Made by a program: the position numbers and the translations under genes. The notes beneath the pieces are model-generated. The model was not told where the DNA came from. It ran no database searches and worked only from the letters and a program-made list of their open reading frames with translations. From NCBI GenBank assembly GCA_002791215.1, contig PFWQ01000013.1:1-13927 (forward strand): 13,927 bases of DNA, written 5' to 3'. Origin of the DNA: a candidate division SR1 bacterium CG_4_9_14_3_um_filter_40_9. Its GTDB lineage: Bacteria > Patescibacteriota > Gracilibacteria > Absconditabacterales > Absconditicoccaceae. Below are positions 1-7,128 of the stretch, in pieces. Position 1 is the first letter of the stretch; each line of letters opens with the position of its first letter.

Positions 1-1154
1 TTATATTTCTGAAGTATTCTCTGGAGTTCTTTGGCAACTGTATAGTGCCTCTTGCCTACAATATCTTCAGACAAGATAGTAGAAGTACTATCAAGCGGAT
101 CGACGGCAGGGTAGATACCTTTTTCTGTAATCGTCCTACTCAATACGATAGTCGAATCTAAGTGGGTAAATGTTGTCGCAGGAGCAGGATCGGTAAGATC
201 ATCTGCAGGCACATAGACGGCCTGTACTGAGGTGATAGATCATTTATCTGTTGAAGTAATTCTTTCCTGCATGATACCCATGTCGCTCGCGAGCGTTGGT
301 TGATATCCTACTGCTGATGGGATTCTTCAAAGGAGCGCTGATATTTCCGATCATGCCTGAGTAAATCTGAATATGTTATCGATGAATACCAACACATCTT
401 TACCTTCTACATCTCTGAAGTATTCCGCCATCGTGAGTCAGCTTAATGCTACTCTTGATCTAGGTCCAGGAGTTTCATTCATCTGCCCATAGACCATGGC
501 TGTTTTATCCAAGACACCTGAGTCTTTCATCTCATTATATAAGTCATTTCCTTCTCTTGTTCTTTCTCCAACTCAACACACAACTGACACTCAACTGTGA
601 GCGGTAGCGATATTGTGGATAAGTTCTTGCATCACGACAGTTTTTCCAACTCACGCTCATCCAAAAAGTCCTACTTTCCCTCCTTTAAGCATCGGAGCAA
701 GAAGGTCGATGATCTTGATTCCTGTTTCGAGCAATTCAGCTTTGGTAGTCAAAGATGTGAAGGGAGGGGATTTTTTGTGGATGGCATACCTTTCCTTGGT
801 TTTGATATTTGGGGTACCGTCGATAGTATTTCCGAGTACATTGAACATATGTCCGAGCACTTCTGGTCCGACGGGTACTTTGATAGCATCTCCAGTATTT
901 GTGACGAGATCTCATCTCTTGAGTCCATCAGTTGAATCCATGGCGATACCTCTTACAACATCATCTTCAAGAAGCTGAAGCACTTCCACGACGACTTCAT
1001 CACCATTGCTGTTTTTCTTGTCTACCACGAGGGCATCGTAGACTTTAGGAAAGCCTGCCCCGTCTGCTTGATCCGTCTTTAGCGGATTAGCGGAATCCTT
1101 ATCGAATTTAACTTCCATGACGACTCATTTGATAGCAGTAATTTTTCCTTGCAT
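1..1154 (-). CDS. atpD: F1Fo ATP synthase subunit beta (3' end cut by window edge)
   Basis: Catalytic F1 subunit; binds and interconverts ADP+Pi and ATP in the cytoplasmic F1 head. 384 codons are visible; about 80 C-terminal residues, including the DELSEED region, lie outside the window. It starts [17 protein letters not shown], a normal beta-barrel N-terminus. The Walker A loop GGAGVGKT is at residues 165-172 (bases 639-662), followed by [13 protein letters not shown], then [20 protein letters not shown] and [11 protein letters not shown]. At least ten in-frame TGA codons each fall on an expected Gly, two of them inside Walker A, so the gene is intact only in code 25. Arg codons seen are AGA/AGG. 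It is the last visible gene of the atp cluster, 135 bp after atpG. No Shine-Dalgarno sequence precedes the ATG at 1152-1154. Confidence 0.97.
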
Positions 1155-1191
1155 GACTATTGTTGTAAATAGATAAATTTACTATATAGGA

Positions 1192-1280
1192 CGATCCGTC
1201 ATTGCGAACGTAGTGTGGCAATCTGGATCGTTTAACGGTAGATTGCCCTAAAGGACTATAGCTTCGTTCCTCGCAATGAC
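1192..1280. repeat. REP-like palindromic element, copy 1 (atpG-atpD gap)
   Basis: Ends are inverted copies: GTCATTGCGA at 1198 and TCGCAATGAC ending at 1280. A 27-bp core (1198-1224) is flanked by complementary arms CGATCC (1192-1197) and GGATCG (1225-1230), and ATTGC pairs with GCAAT inside it. A second half-site, AGATTGC to GCAATGAC, follows. Related copies lie at 2236-2272 and 5114-5212. It resembles the widespread GTCATTGCGA-type intergenic repeats. It lies wholly between two atp genes and would fold in the polycistronic mRNA. Confidence 0.8.
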
Positions 1281-1289
1281 AACGCCGGT

Positions 1290-2186
1290 TTAATTCTGCT
1301 CAATAGCGATTTTGGCGCTTACGATCTCAGATATCTCTTGCGTAATCTTTCCTTGACGAGTCTTGTTGTAAAGAAGATTCAAACTACCGAGGATATTTCC
1401 GCAGTTATCTTTTGCGTTTTTCATCGCGAGCATACGTGCCGCATGTTCTCAGGTTTTATTGTTGATGACTGCGTTATAGATGATATGTTCTACGAGTTCT
1501 TGAATCAAAAGTTGTTTAAATTGTTCCATATTCGGCTCGATGACGAGGTCTCCGGGAGACTTAAAATGTACTGAACTCAGCTTGATATTTAAATCTCTAA
1601 GGAATGCCTCGAAACTTTCTTCATCAAGCGGATACAATTTAAATCTCAAAGGTATCTGCGTAACGGTGTTTTTGAAGAAGTTGAAGTAGACCTTGATTTT
1701 AGCATATGATTTGCTGACTAATGCCTTTCTTACAAATGTGAATATGCTCCTAAGATCATCCGCATCAGTATCATCTTTGAGATGAAGCGATCCGACGACA
1801 TTCCATTTGTCTCTGATGAAGAATTCCAAACCTTTCTTTCCTATCGCGATGATATCTGTTTTCTCTCTTCGATCTCTATATTTCCCACTGATATGTTTGA
1901 GCAGTTTTGAATTGATACCTCCGCAAAGTCCTTTATCTGACGTGATGACGATGATCAATCTTTTGCCATTTGGATCTCGTGATGTCTTATCAAAATCGAA
2001 CAGGTTTACTTTATCTTTGAGTGATTGTAAGATATTCAAAAAATCCATAACAAAAGCCTTGAATCTGTTTGTCTTATCTTTGAGCTTTTGCAATTTGATC
2101 GTAGAAACTACCTCCAGAGCTTTGATGATCTTCTGAAGATTTTTCACTGATTTTATCTTGCTTCTGATCTGTTTGGTGTTTGCCAT
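1290..2186 (-). CDS. atpG: F1Fo ATP synthase subunit gamma
   Basis: Central rotor shaft of F1, coupling c-ring rotation to catalysis in the beta subunits. 298 aa, a normal length. The N-terminus has the expected [19 protein letters not shown] helix. The middle has [19 protein letters not shown], the family core. The C-terminus [19 protein letters not shown], then [17 protein letters not shown], is the classic gamma signature. A single TGA at 1449-1451 (Gly before EHAARM) would cut off the last 53 residues in the standard code. Stop is TAA. Two CGA codons occur, in the SRDPNG and RDRREK stretches, at poorly conserved positions. It lies between atpC and atpD; no Shine-Dalgarno is visible. Confidence 0.96.
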
Positions 2187-2198
2187 ACAATTAATGAA

Positions 2199-2233
2199 TT
2201 TTAAATTTTAAATTCTAAATTCTAGATTCTAAA
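2199..2233. repeat. Heptad tandem array upstream of atpG
   Basis: Five head-to-tail 7-bp units of the form TTYTARA: TTTTAAA, TTTTAAA, TTCTAAA, TTCTAGA, TTCTAAA. The array begins 13 bp before the atpG start codon (transcription runs leftwards) and is followed within 3 bp by a REP-like hairpin. It is one of several 7-bp-period arrays in this window. Confidence 0.85.
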
Positions 2234-2235
2234 TT

Positions 2236-2272
2236 GGTCCGTCATTGCGAACGAAGTGTGGCAATCTGGACC
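2236..2272. repeat. REP-like hairpin, half copy (atpC-atpG gap)
   Basis: A 27-bp core at 2241-2267 differs at one base from the core at 1198-1224. It is flanked by complementary arms GGTCC (2236-2240) and GGACC (2268-2272). The arm sequence differs from the other copies but stays self-complementary. The second half-site seen in the full copies is missing. Confidence 0.8.
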
Positions 2273-2283
2273 TAATTCGCTTC

Positions 2284-2311
2284 GTAACTCGTTATTCGTT
2301 ACTCGTCACTG
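2284..2311. repeat. Heptad tandem array after atpC stop
   Basis: Four 7-bp units: GTAACTC, GTTATTC, GTTACTC, GTCACTG. It starts 7 bp beyond the atpC stop codon in the direction of transcription. A nearly identical stretch (28 of 30 bases over 2283-2312 versus 6039-6068) lies immediately after the atpB stop. Confidence 0.85.
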
Positions 2312-2318
2312 CACAGGC

Positions 2319-2780
2319 TTACAGTCTATGCTTATGAATATTGTATAATTTCAAATCTGCGGTAATTTTCTGTAGTGAAAGATATGCCTTGTCTATTTCA
2401 TCGATGTCTCCTTGCAATTTTATCTGCTCGATTTCTTTCTCCATATTTTTTTTCATCTCTTCCAGCACCGCCTCATCCGATATCGGTATCGTAGTGATAG
2501 CTCATACGAGCATGACCACGGTCTGACCATCGAGATAGAGGAGTCATTTGCCCACGGAGAGCGTTATTTCATCGTGATCAAATAAGAATTTTGTTCATTT
2601 GATGAATTCATTGGCATTTTTATCCGTCGGCAAAATCCTCACTATTCAAGGCCTGATGATGCTTGAAAGCGGGATGTGGCGAGGGAGGATTCAGATATCA
2701 CCAGCCATGGTTGGAATGACGACTTTCTCGACTTCTCACTCAAATATTAATGCATCTGGAGACATGACTTTTAAATACAT
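2319..2780 (-). CDS. atpC: F1Fo ATP synthase subunit epsilon
   Basis: Regulatory and coupling subunit of the central stalk. 153 aa in code 25. The N-terminal beta-sandwich is recognisable: MYLKVMSPDALIFEGEVEKV, then VIPTMAGDIGILPRHIPLSS, and later VGKGLLYLDGQTVVMLV. The C-terminal half (EEMKKNMEKEIEQIKLQGD onwards) is charged and helical, as in the two-helix domain, and slightly longer than usual. Six TGA codons encode Gly (FEG, DIG, RPG, IKG, GKG, LVG), so the gene is shattered in the standard code. Its position between atpA and atpG is unusual: the common order puts atpC last, after atpD. Stop is TAA; no Shine-Dalgarno is seen. Confidence 0.93.
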
Positions 2781-2830
2781 GGACTACATGAATGTTAAAT
2801 AAATAGGTACTCTTTTTTGACAAACTTCTA

Positions 2831-2951
2831 CCCTGGAAGGGAACCCTGTCCGCTGTACAGCGGACCACTATCAATTTTTCATTGTCCCTCCTGATAAGGA
2901 GGGGGACCACGACTTGTCGTGGTGGGAGGTTTGAAGTCCCCTCGAAGGGGG
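2831..2951. repeat. GC-rich hairpin cluster in atpA-atpC gap
   Basis: The 179-bp gap between atpA and atpC holds no ORF but several strong inverted repeats: CCCTGGAAGGG (2831-2841); a perfect 18-bp palindrome GTCCGCTGTACAGCGGAC (2848-2865); CCTCC/GGAGG around a TGATAA loop (about 2887-2902); CCACGAC/GTCGTGG (2907-2922); and CCCCTCGAAGGGG (2938-2950). The composition is far more GC-rich than its surroundings. It looks like a mobile or REP-type repeat cluster; a role in mRNA processing between atpA and atpC is possible but unproven. Confidence 0.7.
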
Positions 2952-2959
2952 TTGGGGGT

Positions 2960-4465
2960 CTAGATTTTCATCTCTTCCCTTGTTTCTTTAATCAATGCTA
3001 TCATCTCTTTCTCGATATCTTCTTCCAATGTTTTCTTGTCGATGATTTTCTTCGTCAAATCAGCATAAACAGTATCCAACTTGAGATATAATAGTTTTTC
3101 AAATTCCAATACTTTATTGACAGGCAAGTCATTCAAATAATCGTTAATTCCAGCATAGATAAGTACGACTTGCTTGTTGAATGGAATAGGATCGTTATTC
3201 GGTTGTTTCAACATCTCTACAAGTCTTTTCCCTTTCTCTATTTTTCTCTGTGTCGATTCATCAAGGTCAGAAGCGAATTGTGCGAAGCTTGCCAATTCTC
3301 TGAAGCTCGCAAGTTCTAGTCTCAATTTTCCAGCTACTTTTTTCATGATCTTGGTTTGTGCTGATCATCATACACGGGAAACAGAAAGTCCTACATCAAT
3401 TGCAGGTCTGATACCAGAGTTGAAGAGTTCAGTTTCCAAGAATATTTGTCCATCAGTGATTGAGATTACGTTGGTTGGGATATATGCTGACACATCAGAA
3501 TCCAATGTTTCGATGATAGGAAGGGCAGTGAGTGAGCCTCAACCGAAGTCTTTATTCAGATTTGCAGCTCTTTCCAATAATCTGGAGTGAAGATAAAATA
3601 CGTCTCCTGGATATGCTTCACGTCATGGTGGTCTTCTAAGAAGCAATGATACTTCTCTGTAGGCTACCGCGTGCTTACTCAAATCATCGTAGATGATGAG
3701 CGCATCTTTTCCTTGTGCCATGAAGAATTCTCCCAATGCACAACCTACGTATGGAGCGATATATTGCAATACTGAAGGGCTGTTTGCAGGAGCGCTGACG
3801 ACAATAGTATATTTCATCGCATCTTTTTCTTTCAAGGTTTCTACGATTCTTCTTACCTTTCCTTCTTTCTGTCCGATAGAAACATAAATACAGATAACAT
3901 CTTTTCCTTTTTGATTGAGGATAGTGTCCGTGCCGATAGTTGTTTTTCCTGTTTGTCTATTCCCGATAATCAATTCTCTTTGTCCTCTTCCGATAGGCAC
4001 CATAGTATCTATAGCTTTGATACCAGTTTCCAACGGCTTATTTACTCCTTGTCTGGTGATTACTCCAGGAGCTATTTTTTCTACAGGATTGAAAGTCTTT
4101 GGTTTGATATCAGCAAGTCCGTCGATGGGCATTCCGATTCCGTCAAGCACTCTTCCGAGATATTCTTCACCTACTCCGACGCTGAGGACTTTACCCACGG
4201 CTCTGACGGTGTCTCCTTGACGAAGTTTACTATAATCTCCAAGAACGAGAATTCCTACGCTATCGTTTGAAAGATCAAGAACCAATCCTTTGATTCCATT
4301 TTCAAATTCTACGATTTCGGAAAACATAGCATCATCAAGTCCGACGACTATTGCAACTCAATCCTTAAGTTCTAGGATTTCTCCTTTCTTGGAAAATGAG
4401 TCTCCGATGTCAGCGTTTTTGATGTCTTGCTCAATTCTATCCAAAATTTCTTTTACAACCTGCAT
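2960..4465 (-). CDS. atpA: F1Fo ATP synthase subunit alpha
   Basis: Non-catalytic nucleotide-binding subunit of the F1 hexamer. 501 aa, the family length. N-terminus [16 protein letters not shown]; beta-barrel with [21 protein letters not shown]-loop GNRQTGKT at residues 168-175 (most relatives have GDRQTGKT). Then [57 protein letters not shown] and [20 protein letters not shown]. Five TGA codons are all at standard glycines, including RRPP-G at 3623-3625 and the GG pair of RVGG at 3365-3370, the clearest evidence for code 25 here. Stop is TAG. Conserved Arg positions use AGA, AGG or CGT, never CGA/CGG. It lies between atpH and atpC. Confidence 0.98.
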
Positions 4466-4540
4466 GAATGACTTTTTAATAAAGTAAAATTAGAATATGT
4501 TTGACTGAATACTTTTCTCGTTTAATCTTTCCAATGACGT

Positions 4541-4630
4541 TGATAAAAATCGATAAAAATGGATTAAGATGGATCAAAAATAGTAGCTACAATTTTCATC
4601 AATTTTTAACAATTCTCAACAAGTTTTATC
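4541..4630. repeat. Decamer tandem arrays in atpH-atpA gap
   Basis: Two 10-bp-period arrays. 4541-4580 has four units (TGATAAAAAT, CGATAAAAAT, GGATTAAGAT, GGATCAAAAA). 4591-4630 has four units (AATTTTCATC, AATTTTTAAC, AATTCTCAAC, AAGTTTTATC). The last unit overlaps the end of atpH: the atpH stop codon at 4626-4628 lies inside it. The rest of the 160-bp gap (4466-4540) shows nothing recognisable. Confidence 0.7.
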
Positions 4631-5078
4631 ATAGTAATAAGTTGAGGTCACGATCCAAATCTCTCTTGTAGCGATAACCTTCTCACTTTACATCGATGCC
4701 GACTTTTGACGAATCTTTGTAGTCGAGGTCAACATTTTTGAAGGTATCGGTCACGAAAGAACCGATCTGATTCTGGATATTTTTCTCTGTAGTGATGGCA
4801 AATTCTTTCTTGGATTCAGCATATTTCTTTTTCAAGAGCAGAGTGATCTGATTGATATGTCTGATCTCCAACTTATTCAAACTTTTGAGGAGGACGACAA
4901 CTTCATATGAAGCTGGAGAGTGCTTTTTGAGCGCCTCCAGATACGCAGGTATATCCAATGATCTCTTGCCATATTTTTTGATCATCTGTTTGATGACCAT
5001 GAAATAACGCAAAAAATCCTTATCCTTTATATTAGAAGCAAAATATTGATTGACTAATGTTTCGTTGGAGATGAACAT
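4626..5078 (-). CDS. atpH: F1Fo ATP synthase subunit delta
   Basis: Peripheral-stalk subunit linking F1 alpha to the b dimer. 150 aa in code 25, somewhat short for the family (about 175-180). The N-terminal part (MFISNETLVNQYFAS, then FLRYFMVIKQMIKKYGKRSL) is the helical domain. The C-terminal part (KKKYAESKKEFAITTEKNIQ) is the usual amphipathic stretch, and the end (KGEGYRYKRDLDRDLNLLLG) would be the short terminal helix. Two TGA codons encode Gly. Sequence conservation is weak, as is normal for delta; position between atpF and atpA makes the call firm. The stop codon and final residues lie within a decamer repeat, so the extreme C-terminus may be repeat-derived. Confidence 0.88.
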
Positions 5079-5113
5079 AAATAAGAGGAATAACAGTTTA
5101 AATTTGAGTCCGT

Positions 5114-5212
5114 GTCATTGCGAAGGCATGGTCGTCATTGCGAGGAGTGTAACGACGCGGCAATCTGACCATGATCTTATGCTCTCTAGATTGCTTCATT
5201 CCTCGCAATGAC
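5114..5212. repeat. REP-like palindromic element, copy 3 (atpF-atpH gap)
   Basis: Full element at 5134-5212, bounded by a 12-bp inverted repeat GTCATTGCGAGG and CCTCGCAATGAC. Its 33-bp core (5134-5166) is flanked by complementary 7-bp arms CATGGTC (5127-5133) and GACCATG (5167-5173), different in sequence from the arms of the other copies. A fragment of a further copy (GTCATTGCGAAGG) starts at 5114. It fills most of the 147-bp gap between atpF and atpH. Confidence 0.85.
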
Positions 5213-5225
5213 GACCGCTTAATAT

Positions 5226-5720
5226 CTATCTTTTGATCTCTCTGACCAAACTTGTTAAGTATTCGTTCTTCAAATTCTCATCGCTTCCAATCATTTTCTT
5301 GACGACGATCTTGCTCGCTTGTCTGACAGAATCTTCCCGGTTGTCTTCCAGTTCTTTTTTGATTTGGTGGGCTTGAGATTCGGCATTTTTGACGATTTCT
5401 TCAGCTTTTCTGTGGGCATCATCAAGGATTTCTTTCTTGTGTTTATCTACCACAAGTTCATGTTCTTTGACGATGATTTTCTGTTTTTCCACTACTTCAG
5501 AAATCATACTATCTCATTTGATTTTAGCATCTTCGATGATCTTATTATATTCGTGCTCAGCACCCTTGAGCTTTTTCATAAGATGTTCTCTTTCTTCAAG
5601 TGCGCTTGTGATAGTATCTCCGAGGAAATACTTAAACGCAAAAAAGAAGATGGCCAAATTTAGTATTTGTACCAAAACATTTATGACAACAGTGGTTGTC
5701 GAGACTACATGTTCTTCCAT
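5226..5720 (-). CDS. atpF: F1Fo ATP synthase subunit b
   Basis: Membrane-anchored peripheral stalk (stator). 164 aa, typical length. One N-terminal transmembrane helix at about residues 11-34 (VVINVLVQILNLAIFFFAF), then a long charged helix typical of the b dimer coiled coil (EEREHLMKKLKGAEHEYNK, HRKAEEIVKNAESQAHQIKK). A single TGA (Gly in AKIKGDSMISEV) joins what otherwise look like two ORFs. One CGG codon occurs in EDN-x-EDSVRQ, where Arg would be more natural than Trp. Stop is TAG. Between atpE and atpH, as in most bacteria. Confidence 0.95.
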
Positions 5721-5742
5721 TACTTAATGACGATAAGTAAAA

Positions 5743-5770
5743 TTTTGTACTTTCTACTTTGTACTCGGTA
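5743..5770. repeat. Heptad tandem array abutting atpE stop
   Basis: Four 7-bp units: TTTTGTA, CTTTCTA, CTTTGTA, CTCGGTA. It continues directly into the CTA that reads as the atpE TAG stop on the minus strand (5771-5773). Closely related units recur at 7982-8016 before another gene. Confidence 0.8.
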
Positions 5771-5989
5771 CTATTTGCTAAGAAGTGAGAACGCAATTAC
5801 GAATCCATAAATTGCCACCGCTTCAGTCAACGCCAAAGCCAAGATTGCAGGTACGAAGTAAGCTTTAGCTCCATCAGGATTTCTTCCCAATGATTCCAAC
5901 CATCCTTTACCGATCATTCCTAGTCCGATGGTAGCGCCTAATCCAGCCAATCCGATAGCCATTCCTGCTCCAATGTGTTGTAATTCCAT
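5771..5989 (-). CDS. atpE: F1Fo ATP synthase subunit c
   Basis: Proteolipid of the membrane rotor ring. 72 aa, two transmembrane helices joined by the polar loop GRNPD (residues 35-39). Helix 1 is Gly-rich (GAGMAIGLAGLGATIGLGM); helix 2 carries the ion-binding carboxylate E56 in ALALTEAVAIYGFVIAF. The Gln of helix 1 and the Ser/Thr next to the Glu that mark Na+-binding rings are replaced here by Leu23 and Ala57, so proton coupling is inferred. No in-frame TGA. Stop TAG is formed at the edge of a heptad repeat. Between atpB and atpF. Confidence 0.97.
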   Translation of the reverse strand: MELQHIGAGMAIGLAGLGATIGLGMIGKGWLESLGRNPDGAKAYFVPAILALALTEAVAIYGFVIAFSLLSK

Positions 5990-6032
5990 TTTTTAATATA
6001 ATTTATAAATTAAAAGATAACTAATTTAAACA

Positions 6033-6067
6033 ATTTCTCGTAACTCGATACTCGTTACTCGTCACTG
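6033..6067. repeat. Heptad tandem array abutting atpB stop
   Basis: Five 7-bp units: ATTTCTC, GTAACTC, GATACTC, GTTACTC, GTCACTG. It ends 2 bp from the atpB stop codon (6070-6072). The last 30 bp match 2283-2312 at 28 positions. Confidence 0.85.
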
Positions 6068-6069
6068 CT

Positions 6070-6849
6070 TTAGTGTTCACCGTGCCCTGCGGCAGCGATT
6101 TTGAAGTATACAAGCACCAACATAGAAAACACAAAAGCCTGTAAAAAACCGACGAAAAGTTCAAAGACTACTACCACCAATGGCAGTAAGAATGGAATCT
6201 TCATCAACGCCATAGTTGCGCTTACAATCAATCCCAAGAGCACCATTCCGGCTAAGATATTTCAAAACAACCTCAGTGACAATGATAATACTCTAGACAA
6301 TTCTCAGACAAATTCAATAAGTCCTAAGAATAATCCTATAATGATATCAAATATTTTCCCGATAAATGATCACACACCTGTTACTTTATGCACGATTCCG
6401 AGTCCTTTATATCCGATATACTTCTGGATATAATGAAATCAACTTTTCTGAAATCCAAAGACGATGGAAGCAACTACACAGGCCAATGCTATCGTCATAT
6501 TAAAAAACACATCTGTAGAAACTGGTCTGAAATAGAAGTGCAGGCTCGGTGCAGCGAGAACAAAGAGATCTCCGATAAGCCCGACCAGATTACACCATAA
6601 GATATATATGAAGACGAATACCACGATTTTGATGACTTTCAATGGGATTTCCGGACCGATATCCTGAAAGAATTTTAGGATTCATTCTATGCCTGTATCG
6701 ACTAAGTTGGTGAATTTATTATGCGAATTCTTCTTTTTGAGGAGAGAATAGATCAATACAAAAATAAGGAACAATGCTGTTCACACCATTGATGCAAGCA
6801 TGGTTTGAGAAAAATATATACCGAATATTTTTACTTCATATAATGGCAT
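6070..6849 (-). CDS. atpB: F1Fo ATP synthase subunit a
   Basis: Membrane stator subunit forming the proton half-channels against the c-ring. 259 aa in code 25. The signature ELSRVLSLSLRLFGNILAG contains the essential Arg (residue 193, codon AGG), and the last helix pair reads PLVVVVFELFVGFLQAFVFS then MLVLVYFKIAAAGHGEH. N-terminus MPLYEVKIFGIYFSQTM leads into helix 1. Six TGA codons encode Gly, one of them the Gly of RLFGN (6262-6264). The ATG at 6847-6849 is chosen because the frame upstream runs into a terminator-like hairpin; the frame is open further, so a GTG a few codons upstream is possible. First gene of the cluster. Confidence 0.95.
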
Positions 6850-6883
6850 AAAACTTACTGCTTCCACGACTACAATTAATCAG

Positions 6884-6911
6884 AAATAAAAAACCCCCCG
6901 AAGGTTGGTTT
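6884..6911 (-). terminator. Terminator-like UUCG hairpin upstream of atpB
   Basis: On the minus strand: AAACC, AA, CC, a TTCG tetraloop, GG, GG, GGTTT, then TTTATTT. CC(UUCG)GG is a very stable loop and the U-rich tail fits an intrinsic terminator or attenuator. It lies only 35 bp before the atpB start, so it either ends an upstream small RNA or controls entry into the atp operon. Confidence 0.5.
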
Positions 6912-6941
6912 ATATAGAAGATATTTTTTAGCACACATATT

Positions 6942-7049
6942 TCAAGACATTTTTAAGGGTATCTGAGACGCCATGAAAACTTGAGGTATCGAGAGTTTCC
7001 AAACGTAGAAGTTATGCCGATACGGGTCGGCACAGAGATATGGGCTTGA
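6942..7049 (-). ncRNA. Candidate structured RNA or leader between atpB and 7129
   Basis: The 279-bp gap 6850-7128 has no convincing ORF. On the minus strand, nested pairings can be seen by eye: closing helix TCAAG (7045-7049) with CTTGA (6942-6946); TATCT (7036-7040) with AGATA (6960-6964); hairpin TGCCGA/TCGGCA (7015-7032); AACTT (7009-7013) with AAGTT (6978-6982). A terminator-like hairpin follows downstream. I do not recognise the family: it lacks the hallmarks of tmRNA, RNase P or SRP RNA. Helices of 5-6 bp can arise by chance. Confidence 0.25.
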
Positions 7050-7073
7050 CTTATTCTAACATTTGTATATACC
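7046..7073 (+). promoter_or_regulatory. Candidate promoter for the gene at 7129
   Basis: TTGACT (7046-7051) as -35, 16-bp spacer, TATACC (7068-7073) as -10; an alternative -10 TATATA at 7066 would leave only 14 bp. It overlaps the minus-strand candidate below. Confidence 0.3.
7053..7061 (-). promoter_or_regulatory. Candidate extended -10 for the atp leader
   Basis: Minus-strand TGTTAGAAT fits an extended -10 (TGnTATAAT) with one mismatch in the hexamer. No good -35 is seen. It would start transcription just before the structured region and the atp genes. Confidence 0.25.
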
Positions 7074-7128
7074 ACATTCCCTCATCAAAAATTGATGGAA
7101 AAGAAACGTAAAACAAAAAAAGAAAGTT

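Noticed and set aside
597..978. Two overlapping plus-strand ORFs of 112 and 121 aa
   Set aside because: They are shadows opposite the AtpD Walker A region, which is clearly coding on the minus strand.
1192..1280. Insertion sequence remnant
   Set aside because: Too short and without a transposase fragment; better described as a REP/MITE-type palindrome.
2599..2802. 67-aa plus-strand ORF
   Set aside because: Antisense to the atpC N-terminus, which is recognisable on the minus strand.
1..4465. atpD, atpC and atpA as pseudogenes broken by many stop codons
   Set aside because: Every break is TGA, each at an expected Gly, and the joined proteins are full-length with all motifs; code 25 explains it.
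6942..7049. 6S RNA, tmRNA, RNase P RNA or a tRNA
   Set aside because: No long imperfect duplex with a central bubble, no tRNA-like ends, no conserved RNase P or SRP motifs seen.
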